From Actinomycetota bacterium (GTDB taxonomy: Bacteria; Actinomycetota; Acidimicrobiia; Acidimicrobiales; CADCSY01), in the NCBI GenBank assembly GCA_016781135.1, contig JADDQY010000019.1, positions 1 through 53,973 on the forward strand: a DNA stretch of 53,973 bases, read 5' to 3'. Below are positions 24,980-34,216 of the stretch, in pieces; the first letter of the stretch is position 1; the number at the start of each line of letters is the position of its first letter. Below the pieces are notes generated by a model. That model made no database searches, was not told the origin of the DNA, and saw nothing but the letters and a program-made list of their open reading frames with translations. The position numbers were made by a program, and so were the translations under genes.

Positions 24980-26263
24980 GTGGAGACCAACCCGTCCCAG
25001 CGCCAGCCCGAGGCACCGTCCCGCCCGACGTGGCTCGACGCTCCGGCGGTCCCGCCCACTGCCGGGGACCACGAGGGCCCGCCCCGAGGTGCAGCGGAGC
25101 CCCCTTCCTGGGGCCCCACCTCGGGGAACCCCCCCGCGTCCTCGACCCCGTCCGCTGCCGGCGCCACCCGCTCGTGGCGATCCGCCGTCGCCGGGGGCCT
25201 CACCGGCGCGCTCGTGGCCGTGATCGTGCTTGCTGGCGCGGTGGCCACCGGCTTGGTCTCGACCGGAGCCGGCGACGACGCCCCGGCCCGCTCCCCCCTC
25301 CGGCTGAGTGGCGAGCCGCTCGACATCAAGGGCGTGATCGAGGCGGTGCGCCCAGGCGTGGTCTCGATCATGGTGGAAGGGGTGAGCTCCACGCCGATCG
25401 GCAACCAGCTCGTGTCCGGAGCCGGCAGCGGGATGGTGATCGAGCCTGACGGACTGGTGCTGACCAACGCTCACGTCATCGAGGGAGCGACCGCCATCAG
25501 CGTGATGCTCGCTGATGGCCGGGAGATCCCTGCCGACCTGGTCGGGAGCGTGCCTTCCAACGACGTGGCCCTGGTGCAGGCCCGGGGGGTGAGCGACCTC
25601 GACGTCGTCGAGCTGGGCGACAGCTCGGCGATGCAGGTCGGCGACGACGTGGTGGCGGTGGGGAACGCCTTGAACCTCGGGGCGACCCCGACGGTCACCA
25701 CCGGCATCGTCTCCGCCCTCAACCGCAGGATCGACGCTCCCGGAAGGGTGGTCCTAGACAGCCTCATCCAGACCGACGCCGCCATCAATCAGGGCAACTC
25801 GGGGGGACCTCTGGTGAACGCCGCCGGCCAGGTCATCGGCGTCAACACCGCCATCGCCGGCGGCGCCGAGAACATCGGCTTCGCCCTCAGCATCGACTCG
25901 GTCAAGCCCCTCATCGAGGAGCTTCGCACCGGAGGGGGCGAGGTCCGGGGTGTCGCCTACCTCGGGGTGCTCTCGGCCGACATCGAGAACGTCTCGCCCG
26001 AGGCCCTGGCCCGTCTCGGCATCGACGAGTCCGCCGGCGCCTTCGTGGCCGAGGTGCAGCCCCGTACCTCGGCGGCCGAGGCCGGACTGCAGCCGGGCGA
26101 CGTCATCGTGGCCATCAACGGCGAGCCGATCGACGGTGCCGGCGACGTGAGCGGTGTCATCGCCGCCAGCGAACCGGGTGAGACCATGGAGATCCGCTAT
26201 GTGCGCGGCGGCGAGGAGCGGACCACGACCGCCATCCTCGGCGCTCGGGGCCTCGACGAGTAG
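24980..26263 (+). CDS. htrA: HtrA/DegP-like serine protease with PDZ domain
   Basis: 427 residues. A Pro-rich cytoplasmic tail of about 65 residues is followed by one membrane helix (AVAGGLTGALVAVIVLAGAV). The trypsin-like domain has the catalytic triad His165 (TNAHVIEGA), Asp195 (SNDVALVQ) and Ser274 (INQGNSGGPLVN). A PDZ domain starts at about 325 (GVAYLGVLSADIEN, then AGLQPGDVIVAINGEPI). It degrades or refolds damaged proteins on the outer face of the membrane. The start follows GGAGG by 4 bases and an ECF promoter by about 35. Neighbouring sigE and anti-sigma genes match the mycobacterial order, with whiB inserted between. Confidence 0.92.
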   Translation: METNPSQRQPEAPSRPTWLDAPAVPPTAGDHEGPPRGAAEPPSWGPTSGNPPASSTPSAAGATRSWRSAVAGGLTGALVAVIVLAGAVATGLVSTGAGDDAPARSPLRLSGEPLDIKGVIEAVRPGVVSIMVEGVSSTPIGNQLVSGAGSGMVIEPDGLVLTNAHVIEGATAISVMLADGREIPADLVGSVPSNDVALVQARGVSDLDVVELGDSSAMQVGDDVVAVGNALNLGATPTVTTGIVSALNRRIDAPGRVVLDSLIQTDAAINQGNSGGPLVNAAGQVIGVNTAIAGGAENIGFALSIDSVKPLIEELRTGGGEVRGVAYLGVLSADIENVSPEALARLGIDESAGAFVAEVQPRTSAAEAGLQPGDVIVAINGEPIDGAGDVSGVIAASEPGETMEIRYVRGGEERTTTAILGARGLDE

Positions 26264-26308
26264 CAGGACCCGGGGGTGCCAGGGAGGGCCGCCCCCGATG
26301 GTCCGGGG

Positions 26309-26314
26309 TAGGCT
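26309..26314 (+). promoter_or_regulatory. TANNNT -10 element
   Basis: TAGGCT ends 7 bases before GTG 26322, favouring that start over ATG 26298. Confidence 0.5.
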
Positions 26315-26321
26315 CGCCGTC

Positions 26322-26618
26322 GTGTCGCACGTCGAGAACCTCGCCCCCCAGCCACCGGTCGGGCGCGTCCGCGTCGTCTACCTCGGGCCGGTCGCACCGC
26401 ACTGGGAGGTGCAGTCCGACTTCGGCGATCCCCGGCTCATCGACGCCTTCCGCCAACGGGTCATGGCTCGCCTGGTGCTCCTGCCCCCCCACGATCCCCA
26501 GTTCCGGCGCAACCGTGAGCGGGTGGCTCGCGACGCCGAGCGAGAGGGCCTGATCCTCGAGTGGGACCTCGGCCTGCCCGACGAGCAGGCTCCTCCCGAC
26601 CCCGCCTACCGCTCCTAG
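26322..26618 (+). CDS. Conserved small protein of unknown function
   Basis: 98 residues: VRVVYLGPVAPHWEVQSDFG, then a helical, basic middle (LIDAFRQRVMARLVLLPPHD) and an acidic end. No signal, membrane segment or metal motif. I do not recognise it. It sits 18 bases ahead of the glucokinase gene and may share its transcript. Confidence 0.65.
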   Translation: MSHVENLAPQPPVGRVRVVYLGPVAPHWEVQSDFGDPRLIDAFRQRVMARLVLLPPHDPQFRRNRERVARDAEREGLILEWDLGLPDEQAPPDPAYRS

Positions 26619-26636
26619 TCGCAGCCGAGGCCGGAG

Positions 26637-27623
26637 ATGTCCCTGATCGGGATCGATCTGGGCGGCACCAAGGTGCAGGGTGTCTTGGTCGACGACGGCC
26701 AGGTCGTCGCCGATGCCAAGCTGGCCACCCCCACCAGCGGCGTGCACGACGTGGTGGCCGCCGTCGTCGGGTGCGTGGCCCGGCTCGGCGGTCCCACCTC
26801 CGCCGACGGCATCGGCATCGGCGCCCCAGGCGTCGTAGAGCCTGGGACCGGGACGCTCGTGCGAGCCCCGAACCTGGTCGGCTTCGAAGGTCGCGTGCCC
26901 CTGGCGGCCCTGCTCGGCGAGGCACTCGGGCTTCCGTCGTCGACGTCGCTCGTGGTCGACAACGACGTCAACGCCGCCGTGGTGGCCGAGCACCGCCTCG
27001 GTGCCGGGCAGGGGTCCGACGACGTGCTCGGGGTCTGGGTGGGCACCGGGGTGGGCGGAGGCATGATCCTGGACGGCCGCCTGCGCCGGGGCCCTGCCGG
27101 CGGTGCCGGGGAGATCGGGCACGTCGGGGTGGTCGTCGACGGCGGGCGTCAGTGCGGGTGCGGGCTGTTCGGGCACCTGGAGTCCTACGCCGGCCGGGCC
27201 TCGATGGAGTCCGAGGCTCGCCGGCGTCACCAGGCTGGGAAGCCGACGCGGTTGGTGGAGCTCGCCGGTGACAAGCGGATGAAGTCGAGCGTGTTCCTCA
27301 AGGCCTTCGATGTCGGCGACGAGGTGACCCTGGAGCTTCTCGACGAGGCCGTGCGGGCGCTCGGGGTGGCGCTGGCGTCGGCGGCCACCCTGGTCGACCT
27401 GCAGCTGGTCGTGGTCGGCGGAGGCCTGGCCGGCAAGTTGGGTCCGCGGTTCGTCGGCCGGATCGAACAGGCCGTGCGCAGCCGGCTGTTCGTCCGAACT
27501 TCACCATTGCGGGTGGTGCCGGCAACCCTCGGCGAGCTGGCCGGTGCCGTGGGCGCTGCCCTCCTCGCCTCCGGGCCCGCCGGGGCGAGCACCGCCCTCC
27601 TCGCCTCCGGGCCCGGCGCCTAG
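26637..27623 (+). CDS. ROK-family glucokinase
   Basis: 328 residues. The N-terminal phosphate-binding loop is GIDLGGTKVQG, the catalytic Asp is at about 110 in VVDNDVNAAVVAEHRLGAG, and the second phosphate loop is GVWVGTGVGGGMI. The ROK zinc site follows in GEIGHVGVVVDGGRQCGCGL and FGHLESYAGR. It phosphorylates glucose at C6 with ATP, or possibly polyphosphate, as some actinobacterial glucokinases do. That would suit the polyphosphate kinase next door, but no diagnostic residue proves it. The C-terminus holds a duplicated ALLASGP unit encoded by a direct repeat of about 20 bases. CGGAG precedes the ATG. Confidence 0.88.
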   Translation: MSLIGIDLGGTKVQGVLVDDGQVVADAKLATPTSGVHDVVAAVVGCVARLGGPTSADGIGIGAPGVVEPGTGTLVRAPNLVGFEGRVPLAALLGEALGLPSSTSLVVDNDVNAAVVAEHRLGAGQGSDDVLGVWVGTGVGGGMILDGRLRRGPAGGAGEIGHVGVVVDGGRQCGCGLFGHLESYAGRASMESEARRRHQAGKPTRLVELAGDKRMKSSVFLKAFDVGDEVTLELLDEAVRALGVALASAATLVDLQLVVVGGGLAGKLGPRFVGRIEQAVRSRLFVRTSPLRVVPATLGELAGAVGAALLASGPAGASTALLASGPGA

Positions 27624-27626
27624 GAT
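27621..27626 (+). promoter_or_regulatory. TANNNT -10 element before ppk
   Basis: TAGGAT overlaps the stop codon of the glucokinase gene and ends 6 bases before the ATG at 27633 of a short leader ORF. Confidence 0.5.
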
Positions 27627-27632
27627 CGTCCG

Positions 27633-27743
27633 ATGGCTCCCGTTCTCCCCCGCCTCCGAGAGGGCAGCCGACGCCGTCGCTCCTGCGCGTCACCCGTGGG
27701 TCGCGAGACGAGCGTGCCGCTCGTTCGTGGGTGTTCTCCATGA
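27633..27743 (+). CDS. Leaderless 36-residue ORF overlapping the ppk start
   Basis: Begins MAPVLPRLREGSRRRRS, Arg-rich, and ends ...RGCSP with its TGA overlapping the ppk ATG as ATGA. Its ATG is 6 bases after a -10 hexamer, where a leaderless transcript would start. ppk has no Shine-Dalgarno of its own, so it may depend on ribosomes finishing this ORF. The peptide itself looks unconserved in style, so a translation-coupling role is more likely than a protein role. Confidence 0.4.
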   Translation: MAPVLPRLREGSRRRRSCASPVGRETSVPLVRGCSP

Positions 27744-29875
27744 GCGCCGAAGCGACGGCCGCCCTCGAGCCCGACCCCTCCCCGCCAGAGCCCGCCCCGG
27801 AGCGGCCGCCCTATCTCAACCGTGAGCTGTCGTGGCTCGACTTCGGCGAACGGGTGCTGGCCCGGGCCGAGGCACCCGAGGTGCCCGTGCTGGAGCGGGC
27901 GAAGTTCCTGGCCATCTTCGCGCAGGGCCTCGACGAGTTCTTCCAGGTCCGGGTGGCAGGCCTGAAGGACCAGGTGGCCGCCGGGCTCCAAGCCCTGAGC
28001 CCCGACGGCCTCACCCCCGAGGACCAGCTCCTGGCCATCCGCGCTCGGGTGGCGGAGCTGCTCGAGCGCCAGTCGGAGGCCTTCCTCCACCAGGTCGCCC
28101 CTGACCTCGGAGCGGTCGGGATCCACTTCTCGAAGTGGGACGAGCTCGACGACGACGACCGAAAGCACCTCGTCGAAGTGTTCGAGAACCAGATCTTCCC
28201 GGTCCTGACCCCCCTCGCCGTCGATCCCGGCCACCCCTTCCCCTACATCTCGAACCTCTCGCTCAACCTGGCGGTGATGGTGCGCGACCCCGACACCGGT
28301 GAGCGGCGCTTCGCTCGGGTCAAGGTCCCCAACTTGCTGCCTCGGTTCGTGGTCATGCCCGACGGGGAGCGCTACGTCGCCCTCGAACAGGTCATCGCCC
28401 AGCACCTGGGGGCCCTGTTCCCGGGGATGGTGGTGGAGTCCCACGATCCCTTCCGGGTGACGCGCAACGCCGACCTGACGCTGGAGGAGGACGAGGCCGA
28501 CGACCTCTTGGAGGCCGTCGAGGTCGAGCTGCGCCGGCGCCGGTTCGGCCGGGCGGTGCGCCTCGAGGTCGTCGAGGGCATCGACGAGGAGACCCTGGGG
28601 CTGCTCGTGCGCGAGCTCGACCTGAGCGACGAGGATGTCTACGTCACCGAGGGCCCTCTCGATCTCGGCGGGCTGTGGGGGGTGTGGGCCCTGCCTCGTC
28701 CGGACCTGAAGGACGAACCCTTCTCGTCGGTCACCCAGCCTCGGCTGAAGGGCTCCGAGGGCGATCGGGTCGACCTCTTCGCACGGATCCGTGCCGGCGA
28801 CATCCTCGTCCACCACCCCTACGACTCGTTCACCACCTCGGTGGCGGCGTTCATCCGCCAGGCCGCGTCCGACCCCGACGTGCTCGCGATCAAGCAGACC
28901 CTCTACCGCACCTCTGCGGACAGCCCCATCATCCAGTCGCTCATCCGGGCAGCAGAGGCCGGAAAGCAGGTTGCCGCCCTCGTCGAGCTCAAGGCTCGCT
29001 TCGACGAGGAGGCCAACGTCGTGTGGGCCCGGGCCCTGGAGAAGGTGGGGGTGCACGTGGTCTACGGCCTGGTGGGGCTCAAGACCCACAGCAAGACCGC
29101 GCTCGTGGTCCGGCAGGAGGACGAGGGCATCCGTCGCTACTGCCACATCGGCACTGGCAACTACAACGAGAAGACGGCTCGGCTCTACGAGGACCTCGGC
29201 CTGCTCACCTGTGACCCCGACATCGGCGCCGACCTCACCCAGCTGTTCAACTACCTCACCGGCTACGGGCGCCAGGAGCGGTTCCGCAAGCTCCTGGTGG
29301 CGCCCGGACCGCTTCGTCCCCGGCTGGCCGAGCTCATCGCCAACGAGGCCCGCGCACCCTCGGGCACGGGTCGCATCACCATGAAGATGAACAACCTCGT
29401 CGACGTGGAGATGATCGACGCGCTCTACGAAGCCTCCCGGGCCGGCGTGGAGATCGACCTGGTGGTGCGGGGCATCTGCTGCCTGCGCCCGGGCGTGCCC
29501 GGCCTGTCGGAGCGGATCCGGGTGCGCTCGATCGTCGGTCGCTTCCTCGAGCACTCCCGCATCTTCTACTTCGCCAACGGCCAGGCGCCGCGGTCTCCGG
29601 CGTGGTACTTCGGGTCCGCCGACCTCATGCCCCGCAACCTCGACCGGCGAGTGGAGGCGGTGGCGCCGGTGGAGGACCCGGAGCTGCGCCAACGGCTCCA
29701 GCAGGTGCTCGACGTCAACCTGGCCGACGACGAGCTGGCCTGGGAGCTCGGGCCCGACGGCACCTGGAGCAAGGTCGAGCGGGTGGAGGGCGTCAACACC
29801 CACATCGCGCTCCGCCAGCTGGCCCGGGCTCGAGCCGGGAAGCGCGACCAGGACCCGACCGGTCCTGGCCGGTGA
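27740..29875 (+). CDS. ppk1: Polyphosphate kinase (PPK1)
   Basis: 711 residues, the usual size. It makes polyphosphate from ATP, reversibly, through a phosphohistidine. The N-domain starts at RELSWLDFGERVLARAE, then ILVHHPYDSFTTSV (His358/359). The active-site histidine is in GLKTHSKTALVV (His450), and RRYCHIGTGNYNEKTARLYE marks the PLD-like C1 domain. VRGICCLRPGVPGLSERIRV and WYFGSADLMPRNLDRRVE are the C2 domain. ATG 27740 overlaps the stop of the leader ORF. The stop overlaps the CYTH-CHAD gene by 4 bases, forming one operon. Confidence 0.96.
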   Translation: MSAEATAALEPDPSPPEPAPERPPYLNRELSWLDFGERVLARAEAPEVPVLERAKFLAIFAQGLDEFFQVRVAGLKDQVAAGLQALSPDGLTPEDQLLAIRARVAELLERQSEAFLHQVAPDLGAVGIHFSKWDELDDDDRKHLVEVFENQIFPVLTPLAVDPGHPFPYISNLSLNLAVMVRDPDTGERRFARVKVPNLLPRFVVMPDGERYVALEQVIAQHLGALFPGMVVESHDPFRVTRNADLTLEEDEADDLLEAVEVELRRRRFGRAVRLEVVEGIDEETLGLLVRELDLSDEDVYVTEGPLDLGGLWGVWALPRPDLKDEPFSSVTQPRLKGSEGDRVDLFARIRAGDILVHHPYDSFTTSVAAFIRQAASDPDVLAIKQTLYRTSADSPIIQSLIRAAEAGKQVAALVELKARFDEEANVVWARALEKVGVHVVYGLVGLKTHSKTALVVRQEDEGIRRYCHIGTGNYNEKTARLYEDLGLLTCDPDIGADLTQLFNYLTGYGRQERFRKLLVAPGPLRPRLAELIANEARAPSGTGRITMKMNNLVDVEMIDALYEASRAGVEIDLVVRGICCLRPGVPGLSERIRVRSIVGRFLEHSRIFYFANGQAPRSPAWYFGSADLMPRNLDRRVEAVAPVEDPELRQRLQQVLDVNLADDELAWELGPDGTWSKVERVEGVNTHIALRQLARARAGKRDQDPTGPGR

Positions 29876-31401
29876 CCGCCACCGCCGAGCACCTCGAACG
29901 GGAGGTCAAGCTGGCGGTGTGGCCGGGCTTCGAGCTGCCCGACTTCGAGGGGCTGCCACACGGCCTCGTGGCCACGCCCGCAGCCGAGCAACGACTCGAC
30001 GCCGTCTACTTCGACACGCCCGACCTGCGCCTGGCCCGTTCCGGCATCACCTTGCGCCACCGTTCGGGTGAGGGATGGACGCTGAAGCTGCCCGATGGCG
30101 AGCGCGCCACCGACAGGCTGTCCCGCCGGGAGTTGACCGTCGCCTCCGACAGGGAGACCGTGCCCACCGAGCTCGCCCGCCTGGTGACGGCCTGGGTCCG
30201 CAGCTGCGAGCTTGTGGCCGTGGCCCATCTCGACACCCAACGCCGCACCGTGGTGCTCAGCGACGGCGAGGGCACGAGGATGGGGGAGATCGTCGACGAC
30301 GAGGTGTCGGTGCTCCGGGGCCGAGGGGTGGCCCTGCGCTTCCGGGAGGTCGAGGTGGAGCTGGGCGAACGAGCGCCCGAGCAGCTGCTCGACGAGGTGG
30401 TCGTGCACTTGCGGGCCGCCGGGGCCGGTCCTGGTGACGCCATCCCCAAGGTGAAGCGGGCGCTGGGTCCCCAGGCCTTCGAGCCCCCGGACCTGTCGGG
30501 GCAGCCCCACGACGATGGGTCGGCGGCATCGGTGATCCACGCCGGGCTGCGGCCAACGGTGCGCCGACTGCTCGAGCACGATCTCGGCGCCCGCCTGGGG
30601 AAGGTCGAGGGCATCCACCAGGCTCGAGTGGCAACCCGCCGGCTCCGCTCCGACCTGCGCACGTTCGGACCGTTGCTCGAGGAGCGATTGGTCTCGGACC
30701 TGCAAGCGGAGCTGAAGTGGCTGGCAGCGGCCCTCGGCGAGGTTCGGGACGCCGACGTGCTGTTGGAGCGCCTTCGCTCCGACTGCTCCCGCTTGCGAGA
30801 CGTCGACAGCGACGCCGCCACGGCCCTCCTGGCCCGGTTGGAGGCCGAGCGTTCCGACGCTCGAGACCGACTTCTCCAGGTGCTCGACAGTCGCCGCTAC
30901 GCGGTGCTGCTCGATCGCCTGGTTGCCGGCGTCGATGACCCGAGCGTGGACAACGGGGCCGATGGCTGGTTGCGGGTCGAGGCCCACGCCCCCGCCACCG
31001 AGGTCCTGCCCGGTCTGGTTGCTCGACCCTGGCAGCGCCTGCGCAAGGCGGCGAGGGCGTCGGGGCCCACCGCCACCGACGAGCAGCTCCACGAGGTGCG
31101 CATCCGAGCCAAGCGGTGCCGCTACGCGGTGGAGGCGGCAGCCCCGGCGGTGGGCAAGCGGGCTCGCCCGCTGGCCGAGGCGGTGGCGGGGGTGCAGGAG
31201 GTGCTCGGCGATCACCAGGACGCGGTGGTGGCGGAGGACTGGTTGCGCGCAACCGCTCAGCACCTCGACGCCAACGAGGCCATGGTGGCGGGCCAGCTCG
31301 TCGCCGCCCAGCGCGCCAGCGCCGAGGCCAGCCGCGGCGCGTGGCCGGAGGCGTGGCGCCGAGCCGACCGGCCCAAGCTGCGGTCCTGGCTGGGGGCCTG
31401 A
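29872..31401 (+). CDS. CYTH-CHAD domain protein (polyphosphate-associated)
   Basis: 509 residues. The N-terminal CYTH triphosphate tunnel domain (1-200) begins with ExExK as Glu9, Glu11 and Lys13 (HLEREVKLAV), then LDAVYFDTPDLRLARSGITL, which is typical. The CHAD domain (about 215-505) is all-helical with conserved His and Arg/Lys: VEGIHQARVATRRLRSDLRT, then LHEVRIRAKRCRYAVEAAA and LGDHQDAVVAEDWLR. CHAD domains bind polyphosphate, and CYTH domains cleave or bind inorganic triphosphates. The GTG overlaps the ppk stop (GTGA), which strongly links it to polyphosphate storage. Whether it hydrolyses short chains or only tethers granules is unknown. Confidence 0.93.
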   Translation: MTATAEHLEREVKLAVWPGFELPDFEGLPHGLVATPAAEQRLDAVYFDTPDLRLARSGITLRHRSGEGWTLKLPDGERATDRLSRRELTVASDRETVPTELARLVTAWVRSCELVAVAHLDTQRRTVVLSDGEGTRMGEIVDDEVSVLRGRGVALRFREVEVELGERAPEQLLDEVVVHLRAAGAGPGDAIPKVKRALGPQAFEPPDLSGQPHDDGSAASVIHAGLRPTVRRLLEHDLGARLGKVEGIHQARVATRRLRSDLRTFGPLLEERLVSDLQAELKWLAAALGEVRDADVLLERLRSDCSRLRDVDSDAATALLARLEAERSDARDRLLQVLDSRRYAVLLDRLVAGVDDPSVDNGADGWLRVEAHAPATEVLPGLVARPWQRLRKAARASGPTATDEQLHEVRIRAKRCRYAVEAAAPAVGKRARPLAEAVAGVQEVLGDHQDAVVAEDWLRATAQHLDANEAMVAGQLVAAQRASAEASRGAWPEAWRRADRPKLRSWLGA

Positions 31402-31832
31402 CGCTGCTCGAGCCGGTCCCGGGGACCGCGGTCGTACGGGCCGCCGGTGGGGTGGTGTGGCGACCCGGCCTCTCCGGCGAGGTCCAGGTGCTGGTGGTGC
31501 ACCGCCCTAAGTACGACGACTGGACGTTCCCCAAGGGCAAGTGCGAGATCGACGAGACCGCGGAGGCCTGTGCGTTACGGGAGGTCGAGGAGGAGACCGG
31601 CTACCGGTGTGTGCTTGGCCCCGAACTGGTGCCGACCGCTTACGTCGACAGCAAGGGCCGCCACAAGGAGGTCAGGTACTGGGTCATGACCGTGGACTCG
31701 GGACACTTCGAGCCCAACGACGAGGTCGACGACATCCGCTGGCTCTCCGTCGACCAGGCCCGGGCCAAGCTGACCTACGACCGTGACCGGGAGCTGGCCG
31801 ACTTCTTCATCCGCCGAGAGCACCAGCAGTAG
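31353..31832 (+). CDS. Nudix hydrolase (MutT1-like)
   Basis: About 159 residues, with the recognisable domain from base 31437 (VRAAGGVVWRPGLSGEVQVL). The Nudix box Gx5Ex7REVxEExG is intact as GKCEIDETAEACALREVEEE followed by TGY. KYDDWTFPKGK before it is like MutT1, which hydrolyses 8-oxo-GTP/dGTP or diadenosine polyphosphates. The start is weak: in-frame GTG codons at 31341 and 31353 both overlap the CHAD gene, no Shine-Dalgarno is clear, and after the CHAD stop there is no ATG/GTG/TTG before the domain. Being third in the ppk operon, diphosphoinositol or polyphosphate-like substrates are also possible. Confidence 0.8.
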   Translation: MAPSRPAQAAVLAGGLTLLEPVPGTAVVRAAGGVVWRPGLSGEVQVLVVHRPKYDDWTFPKGKCEIDETAEACALREVEEETGYRCVLGPELVPTAYVDSKGRHKEVRYWVMTVDSGHFEPNDEVDDIRWLSVDQARAKLTYDRDRELADFFIRREHQQ

Positions 31833-32309
31833 GTTCGCCAGCGATGGGGAGCGACCCCACCTGCTGCCGGGTACGCCGAGCTGGGTCGACATCGGTACCG
31901 ACGCTGACGCCGGTGGCCGGGACAGGAGGCGACGGCCCTGTTCCCCCTGTCCCGCTAGCGGGGCACGATGGTCGGTGGTAGGTGAGGAGTCGACCGAAGC
32001 TGAGGTCTCATGGTCGTCACCGGGGACGGACCGGCAAGGCAAGGAGCTCAGGCGACGACCTCGGGTCGAGATCCGGCCGGACAACGATTCGACCGCGCCG
32101 TGCCGCTCCTGTTCACCTGGACGTTGCCTGATCTCCACCTGCCCGTGACCCGGCACTGCTTGTCTGGGTTCGTCGCGGTCGACCCTCCAGGTCTTCGGGT
32201 CCTTTCCCCCCGCACCCCGGAGACGGGGGGCGGCCGCCGACACCGCCCCGGTTGAGCTGCCCGCTCGTGCCGATTCGCCGGAACGTTCACCTTCATCAGC
32301 TCTGTGGCG
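31833..32309. other. Convergent gap between the Nudix gene and the phoD remnant
   Basis: About 475 bases between two gene ends, with no credible coding sequence on either strand. It holds a 12-bp palindrome CCCGCTAGCGGG at 31951-31962 and a strong GC hairpin at 32206-32230. Composition is slightly less GC-rich than the genes. Nothing else recognised. Confidence 0.45.
32206..32230. terminator. GC-rich stem-loop
   Basis: CCCCCCG and CGGGGGG form a 7-bp stem with an 11-base loop. It lies between two converging genes, so it may end transcription from either side. Three T residues precede it; no U-tract follows. Confidence 0.4.
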
Positions 32310-33912
32310 TCAGCGGTCGGGAATCAGGTCGACTGAGTAGAGCGTGGCCCCGGAGCTGTCCATGAGGCGCACGGTCATGACCTCGGTGTCCCCGTCGATC
32401 GCCACGTGGCCGAAGAACTGGAGCCCCGCCGACGGAGGGAGGTTCTGGCTTTCGGGCACCTTCTGGTACCGCACCTGCGGGCCGAAGGTGGGATCGAGGG
32501 CGCCGGGACCGAAGGTGCCGGCGTTGAGGGGGCCCGAGACGAACTCCCAGAACGGCGCGAAGTCGTCGAAGGTCGCGTGGTTCGGGTCGTAGAAGTGGGC
32601 GGCGGTGTAGTGGACGTCGGCGGTGAGCCAGACCACGTTGGTGATGGAGCGAGCCTTGATGAACGACAGCAGGCGGGCCATCTCCAGCTCCCGACCGAGG
32701 GGTCTCCCGCCGTCGTCGTTGGCCACGGCCTCGAAGGCATCGGGGTCGTCGGCGACAACCAGGCCGATGGGCATGTCGGAGGCGATCACCTTCCACGTCG
32801 CTGGCGAGCTCCGAAGGCCGTGCTGGAGCCAGCGGAGCTGTCACTCGCCCAGCAGGGCGGTGGACGCGCTGGCCGTGGGCTGATCGTTCGCCGAGTTCGG
32901 GCCTCGGTGGGTCCGCATGTCGAGGAAGAACAGCTCCAAGGACGGACCGTACGCCACGCTGCGGTAGATGCGGCCGCTGTCGCCGGCTGCCTGACGGATG
33001 GGCATGAACTCTTGGAAGGCCTGCTTTGCACGGGCGGCCAGGACGTCGACATCGGTCACCGAGTACCGGGGGTCGTCGAGGATCTCGCCCGGGTACCAGT
33101 TGTTGGTCGTCTCGTGGTCGTCCCACTGGGCGAAGACGGGGACCTCGGCGTTTGAAGCGCCTGACGTTGTCGTCGAGCAGGTTGTACTTGTGGTTGCCGC
33201 GCAACTGGGCCAGCGTCTCCGCCACCTTGGCCTTCTCCTCCGTGGTGACGTTGCGCCACACCCCGCCGTCGGACAGGGGGACCTCGGCCTCGATGGGGCC
33301 GTCGGCGTAGACGGTGTCACCGCTGTGGATGAAGAAGTCGGGCTGGAGACCGCGCATGGTCTCGTAGATCGTCATGCCGCCCACGTCGGGGTTGATGCCC
33401 CAGCCCTGGCCGGCGGTGTCGCCCGACCACACCAGGCTGACGTCGCCGGTGCGGGCGGGCGCGGTGCGGAAGTGGCCGACGACCGCCTCGCTCTCGATGC
33501 GAGCGTCGTCCAGGTTCTGGAAGCGGACGCGGTAGAAGACGTCCTGGCCGGAAGGCAGGCCGTAGAGGTCGACCTGGGCAGTGAAGTCGCCCGCCTCGTC
33601 GGCAACGGGACCCAAGAAACGGCGAGGTCGGCGGAGCGACTCGGTGGCTCCGACCTCGACCACCATGCGACCGGGTCGATCGGTGCGGGCCCACACCACC
33701 GCGCCGGTGGCGGTCACGTCGCCGCTCTGCACACCGTGGGTGATCACCGGCCGGTCGGAACGCACGCGAAACAGGTTGCTCCGCTCGGCCATGACCACCG
33801 AGGGGTGGGCGACCATGCTGGCAGCGACGGCACCGCCGCCGAGCTTGAGGCCTCCGGTCAAGAGGCGCCGACGGCTGAACGGGCCACTGCCGGCTCCACT
33901 GTTCCGAATCAT
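32310..33912 (-). pseudogene. phoD: Alkaline phosphatase D (PhoD) broken by a frameshift and a stop
   Basis: Read across two lesions this is a full PhoD: a Tat signal (FSRRRLLTGGLKLGG), the N-domain THGVQSGDVTATGAVVWART, metal-site segments FIHSGDTVYADGP and VFAQWDDHETTNNWYPGE, NVVWLTADVHYTAAH and FDDFAPFWEFVSGPLNAG. The frame breaks in CGCTTCAAACGCC at about 33151-33153; removing one A restores RFNAEVPVFAQWDDHE. The same frame then meets TGA at 32841-32843, between TALLGE and QLRWLQHGL. PhoD hydrolyses phosphate mono- and diesters outside the cell. Two independent lesions argue for a true pseudogene, but draft sequencing error is possible. The first 260 residues remain open from ATG 33912, which GAGGA precedes. 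Confidence 0.85.
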
Positions 33913-34103
33913 GGTCCTCACTCCCAGCCCCCGGTCACGGGTCGAGATCGCTACGCCGGGGGGGCGGCGTAAGCGATCGCCGTCAGCGTGGCGCTCCGGT
34001 CTGGCGGGCCGATGACCGGAGGCCTACGGAGGGCTGAACCCCGGGGAAAAGCTGGTCGCTGGCGAGCGGGTCCGGGAGGAGCTTCGTGTAGCGCTCGTCG
34101 CAC

Positions 34104-34136
34104 CGTCACCCCGACGACATCACCGGTTCACCTCGG
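34104..34136 (+). promoter_or_regulatory. PHO-box-like direct repeats
   Basis: Three 11-base steps: CGTCACCCCGA, a degenerate middle unit, and GTTCACCTCGG. The last unit is identical to one upstream of pstS. PhoP/RegX3-type regulators of actinobacteria bind such 11-base GTTCACC repeats. It lies 80 bases before the GDPD remnant. Confidence 0.45.
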
Positions 34137-34216
34137 ACTCTTGCCGTCTCGACCCCATCGCCCCGACCCCTCGATGGTCAGAGCCCGGCCTGACGCTCGA
34201 CCACCGTGGTCCGATC

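Noticed and set aside
27545..27620. Direct repeat encoding ALLASGP twice at the end of the glucokinase gene
   Set aside because: A minor duplication in a flexible C-terminal tail, with no sign of a mobile element or regulatory role.
31951..31962. 12-bp palindrome CCCGCTAGCGGG
   Set aside because: GC-rich short palindromes are frequent here; it has no position near a promoter and no U-tract. It is mentioned only as content of the gap.
32285..32295. A single GTTCACCTTCA unit resembling a PHO box
   Set aside because: It lies downstream of the phoD remnant between two gene ends, stands alone, and has no phased neighbour or promoter.
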